Below, in pieces: positions 5,757 to 8,336 of a stretch of 8,336 bases of DNA; position 1 is the stretch's first letter, and every line of letters begins with the position of its first letter. This stretch comes from Pseudomonadota bacterium (GTDB lineage: Bacteria > Pseudomonadota > Alphaproteobacteria > CACIAM-22H2), in contig JAIUNH010000140.1 of assembly GCA_020161965.1 (NCBI GenBank), forward strand, positions 1 to 8,336. The letters are read 5' to 3'. The notes beneath the pieces were generated by a model. It searched no databases and had not been told where the DNA came from. It worked only from the letters and a program-made list of their open reading frames with translations. The translations under genes and the position numbers were made by a program.

Positions 5757-5773
5757 CCGGCAAATCCTGCCGG
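5757..5773 (+). promoter_or_regulatory. Candidate FlbD-type enhancer upstream of flgK
   Basis: CCGGCA-AATCC-TGCCGG is a perfect 6-base inverted repeat centred about 109 bases before the predicted flgK transcription start, a usual enhancer distance. Its downstream half extends to TGCCGGGT (5768-5775), the octamer shared with the fliK region. The CGGCAAA core resembles the ftr elements bound by Caulobacter FlbD as I remember them; this needs a proper motif comparison. Confidence 0.5.
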
Positions 5774-5846
5774 GTTGGACCTGCAGATTTGGCCTGCGAT
5801 GGTGAATCGCTTTTAACCAGCCCCTTGAAATGTAACGATTTCTACG

Positions 5847-5864
5847 CTGGCACGGGCGTTGCGA
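5847..5864 (+). promoter_or_regulatory. Sigma-54 (-24/-12) promoter for flgK-flgL
   Basis: CTGGCACGGGCGTTGCGA contains TGGCACG, four bases, then TTGC: a full match to the RpoN consensus except for the final weak position. GG and GC are 10 bases apart. Transcription should start near 5874, giving a leader of about 49 bases. The segment 5810-5845 just upstream is AT-richer than its surroundings, but no clear IHF site was found. Confidence 0.9.
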
Positions 5865-5922
5865 ATTCCTTGGCAAGCCTGACGGCGGATCTTCCGACCG
5901 GCGGGCGCTTTGGAGATCGAAA

Positions 5923-7923
5923 ATGTCGTTGTCCGCCGCCCTTAACTCGTCGCTGAGCTCGCTGCTGACCCTGCAGCAGCAGTCGCGTGTGGCGTCGGCC
6001 AACGTCGCGAACGCGCAGACCGCCGGCTACACCCGCAAGAACGTCAACCTGATTACCCCGGCGGTCCAAGGCCTGCCCACCGGTGTCGCCGTTCAGTCGG
6101 TCACGCGCGCGGTCAACCAAACGCTTCAGAACGAATTGCTCGCCCGCAACTCCGAGGCCGCCGCGAACGCGGTGCAGCAGCAGTACCTGCAGCGCATCGG
6201 CTCGTTCCTCAGCGTGCAGGACGGCACGCCGCGCGTGACCACCATGTACCAAGCCTTCCAGCAGGCGTGGAAGGATTACGAAGCCAATCCGGAAAACGCG
6301 ACGCTCGCGCGCGCGGTGTCGACGCAAGGTCAGCTGCTGGCGACGGAGATCAACAATCTCGCCGCGCAGCCCCAGCAGATCGACGCGCTGATCCAGACCG
6401 ACATCAATCAGAATCTGACGCAGCTCAACCAACTCGTCACGCAGGCTTACTCGATCAATTCGCAGCTCGTGAACCAATCGTCCACGGGCCAGCCGATCGG
6501 CGAGCTGCAGGACCAGATGGACCAGATCGTCTCGCAGATCTCGAAGATCACCAAGGTCCAGGTGCTCGGCACCGGCACCGCGGCGCTGCAGATCCTGACG
6601 GCCGGCGGTCAAACGCTGGTGTCCGGCGCCGTGCCGCCCAGCTTCAGCTACAACCCGAACACCAACCAGATCCAGGTCACGATCAACGGCGGCACGCAAT
6701 CCGTGCAGAACACGGCGTTCGCGGGCGGCCAGCTCGATGCACTCCTGCGTTTGCGCGCGGGCTACGAAAGCCAGGCTTCGACCTCGACCTTCTCGCAGAC
6801 CGTGATGGGTTCAAGCGATCCGTCGGACGGCGCGTTGCGCAAATACGTCAACCAGATCGACGCGATCGCCAACCAGATCGCGTACACGGTCAACTCGACC
6901 TACAACAAGAGCGCTTCCTACGGCAACGAACTGGCCGCGAACTTCTTCACCTTCTCGACCTTGGCGATCCCCGCCTCGGCGACGACGGCGACGACCGTCA
7001 CCTCGGGCACGGCCTCGGCCGGCACGGCGGGCGGCGGCTTGACCGATGGCGCGGCCGCGTTCGGCGCGCTGACGCCGACCGCGACCAACTACTACCGCGT
7101 CACGATCACCGACGGTCTGGGCAAGGGCACGTCCGCGATCATCACGGCCAACACCGCGACGTCGATCACGGCGCCGGGCTTGGGCGCGACCGACACGACC
7201 AGCCGCTACACGATCCAGCAGGTCACCGGCCCGTTGATGACGAACGCCGCCACCGCGGCGACGACGACCACGCTGACCGACACGACCAATACCTGGACCG
7301 CCAACGCCTTCCAGCCGACCGCGACGGGCATCGCCTATCAGGTGCGCATCATCTCGGGCACGGGTGCCGGCCAGGTCGCGCAGATCACCGGCAACACGGC
7401 GAACCAGCTGACGGTCAGCCCCGCCTTCACGACGGCGCCGGGCGCCGGCAGCGTCTACGTGATCGAGCCCGCCTACGGCAACAACCCGCCTTCGGCGTCG
7501 ATGCTGCAGATCAACCCGACGCTGGCCAACGGCGCGGTGATGACGAAGCGGGGTGCCGCCGGCGAAATGTCGCAAGCGCTGAACCTGACCGCGTCGGCGA
7601 CCTTCGATCCGATCCCGATCCCGACCGGCGTCGCGGCGCTGAACAACACCGGCATCGTGTCGGGCGCCATGACGATCTCCAACACGATCGGCTCGTCCGT
7701 GTCCTACACCGCGCGCTCGATCGCCGGTTCGCAGAACACCGCCGACTATTCCGAAACGCTGCGTCACCAGACCGATCAGAGCTACCGCAACACGGTGGGC
7801 GTCTCGATCGACCAGGAAATGGCCAATCTGGTGACGCTGCAGAACGCATATCAGGCGTCCGCGCAGGTGCTGCAAACGGTGCGCACCATGTTCGACACGC
7901 TGATCAATCTGGGAAGGGGCTAA
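5923..7923 (+). CDS. flgK: Flagellar hook-associated protein 1 FlgK
   Basis: FlgK (HAP1) is exported and forms the first junction ring between hook and filament. Its N-terminal rod-type domain is classic, with SSLLTLQQQSRVASANVANA (12-31) and QTAGYTRKN (32-40). The C-terminus is equally typical, with SIDQEMANLVTLQNAYQASA (628-647) and VLQTVRTMFDTLINLGRG (649-666); both are coiled-coil helices of the D0/D1 core. At 666 residues it is longer than the 547 of E. coli FlgK. Much of the excess is a Thr/Ala/Gly-rich insertion at about 350-516 that holds two copies of a beta-rich unit. The insertion separates the ANFFTF segment (339-344) from the MLQINPTLANG segment (527-537), which normally lie close together. 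GGAG lies 7 bases before the ATG. It is transcribed from the sigma-54 promoter at 5847 and linked to flgL. Confidence 0.96.
   Translation: MSLSAALNSSLSSLLTLQQQSRVASANVANAQTAGYTRKNVNLITPAVQGLPTGVAVQSVTRAVNQTLQNELLARNSEAAANAVQQQYLQRIGSFLSVQDGTPRVTTMYQAFQQAWKDYEANPENATLARAVSTQGQLLATEINNLAAQPQQIDALIQTDINQNLTQLNQLVTQAYSINSQLVNQSSTGQPIGELQDQMDQIVSQISKITKVQVLGTGTAALQILTAGGQTLVSGAVPPSFSYNPNTNQIQVTINGGTQSVQNTAFAGGQLDALLRLRAGYESQASTSTFSQTVMGSSDPSDGALRKYVNQIDAIANQIAYTVNSTYNKSASYGNELAANFFTFSTLAIPASATTATTVTSGTASAGTAGGGLTDGAAAFGALTPTATNYYRVTITDGLGKGTSAIITANTATSITAPGLGATDTTSRYTIQQVTGPLMTNAATAATTTTLTDTTNTWTANAFQPTATGIAYQVRIISGTGAGQVAQITGNTANQLTVSPAFTTAPGAGSVYVIEPAYGNNPPSASMLQINPTLANGAVMTKRGAAGEMSQALNLTASATFDPIPIPTGVAALNNTGIVSGAMTISNTIGSSVSYTARSIAGSQNTADYSETLRHQTDQSYRNTVGVSIDQEMANLVTLQNAYQASAQVLQTVRTMFDTLINLGRG
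7039..7215 (+). repeat. First copy of beta-rich repeat inside FlgK (residues 373-431)
   Basis: The unit runs from LTDGAAAF through PTATNYYRVTITDGLGKG and AIITANTATSIT to SRYTI. It aligns with residues 451-514 at LTD, PTAT, YxVxI, GxGxG, A(I)IT and NTA. Confidence 0.7.
7273..7464 (+). repeat. Second copy of beta-rich repeat inside FlgK (residues 451-514)
   Basis: The unit runs from LTDTTNTWTANAFQPTAT through YQVRIISGTGAGQVAQITGN and NTANQLTVSPAFTTAPG to SVYVI. Sequences of this style (G-x-G-A-G-Q, NTA..LTVSPA, S.Y.I) are familiar to me from phage tail and large surface proteins rather than from FlgK. Confidence 0.7.
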
Positions 7924-7926
7924 TCC

Positions 7927-8336
7927 ATGGCCGGCAGCATCACGGGCGTGACCAATCTCGCGCAGCTGCTTGACACGCAGCGCATTCTTTCGAGCCAGCA
8001 GACCGAACTCGGCCAGCTGCAGAAGGAATTGTCGACGGGGCGCAAGCGCGACGGCCTGATCGGCGTCGCTCTGTCCAGCTTCCAGCAGCAGGGCCTCGCC
8101 TCCGACACGCTGCGCTACCAGCAATATCGCCAGATCACCGTCCAATCGACGATCTACACCCGCGCGATCGACGCGACGCAGTACCGCACCGATCTCTACG
8201 CCAAGTCGATCCAGTCGATGCAGGACATCGCCAACGACATGCGTTCGGAACTGCTGAAGGCGCAGTCGACGACGCCGGCGACCTATGGCGTGCAGGCGAC
8301 GCTGATCGACGGCGCGCTGAACCGCATCCAGTCGAT
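7927..8336 (+). CDS. flgL: Flagellar hook-associated protein 3 FlgL (N-terminal part, cut by window end)
   Basis: FlgL (HAP3) forms the second junction ring, between FlgK and the flagellin filament, and is a flagellin homologue. The 136 complete codons give the flagellin-like N-terminal helices: LAQLLDTQRILSSQQTELGQ (11-30) then LQKELSTGRKRDG (31-43), with the LSTG turn typical of FlgL and flagellin. Long amphipathic coiled-coil segments follow. The ATG lies 3 bases after the flgK stop. GGAAGGGG inside the flgK 3' end serves as ribosome-binding site, so translation is probably coupled. Order and spacing after flgK support FlgL rather than flagellin. Confidence 0.88.
   Translation, partial: MAGSITGVTNLAQLLDTQRILSSQQTELGQLQKELSTGRKRDGLIGVALSSFQQQGLASDTLRYQQYRQITVQSTIYTRAIDATQYRTDLYAKSIQSMQDIANDMRSELLKAQSTTPATYGVQATLIDGALNRIQS

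Noticed and set aside
5461..5763. Reverse frames across the intergenic element (also 5399-5581 and forward 5624-5956)
   Set aside because: They follow inverted-repeat DNA, have no ribosome-binding site and no family signal; the segment is better explained as structured repeat.
6267..7973. Second forward frame inside flgK
   Set aside because: It is an Arg/Asp/His-rich shadow in the +2 frame of a well conserved FlgK; no ribosome-binding site.
6811..8145. 444-residue reverse frame opposite flgK-flgL
   Set aside because: Antisense shadow across two real genes, with Arg/Gly-rich composition.

Overview
The window is high-GC DNA, most probably from an alphaproteobacterium, and close to Rhodospirillales by general character. 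It holds part of a chromosomal flagellar cluster. The main taxonomic evidence is a flaF gene, whose family is typical of alphaproteobacteria, together with flagellar promoters of the sigma-54 (-24/-12) type. The exact taxon cannot be fixed from sequence reading alone.

Left part (1-2670), transcribed leftwards: fliK (hook-length control), flgD (hook cap), then an unrecognised reading frame that runs off the left edge. The gaps are 17 and 15 bases, so the three look like one operon. It is preceded by a sigma-54-like promoter at 2583-2600. Next (2671-4803), also leftwards, is a 710-residue TPR protein fused to an OGT/SPINDLY-type (GT41) glycosyltransferase, a plausible flagellin glycosyltransferase. 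A short divergent intergenic region separates it from flaF (4955-5392, rightwards), which ends in a strong intrinsic terminator.

The 530-base gap 5393-5922 holds no gene but is full of structure. After the terminator there is a 270-base element bounded by perfect 22-base inverted repeats. It contains two hairpins of identical architecture but different stem sequence. Two base pairs beyond its right end lie two palindromes, and then a consensus sigma-54 promoter at 5847-5864 that drives flgK (hook-filament junction protein 1). flgL (junction protein 2) follows after 3 bases and is cut by the right edge.

The genes fit together functionally. FlgD and FliK build the hook and set its length; FlgK and FlgL join hook to filament; FlaF regulates flagellin production; the TPR-glycosyltransferase may modify flagellin. 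The fliK and flgK promoters share an octamer, TGCCGGGT, in the same orientation and at almost the same distance (86 and 87 positions) upstream of the -12 GC. This suggests a common FlbD-type enhancer-binding protein. The other main oddities are the structured 270-base element and a duplicated beta-rich insertion in FlgK.
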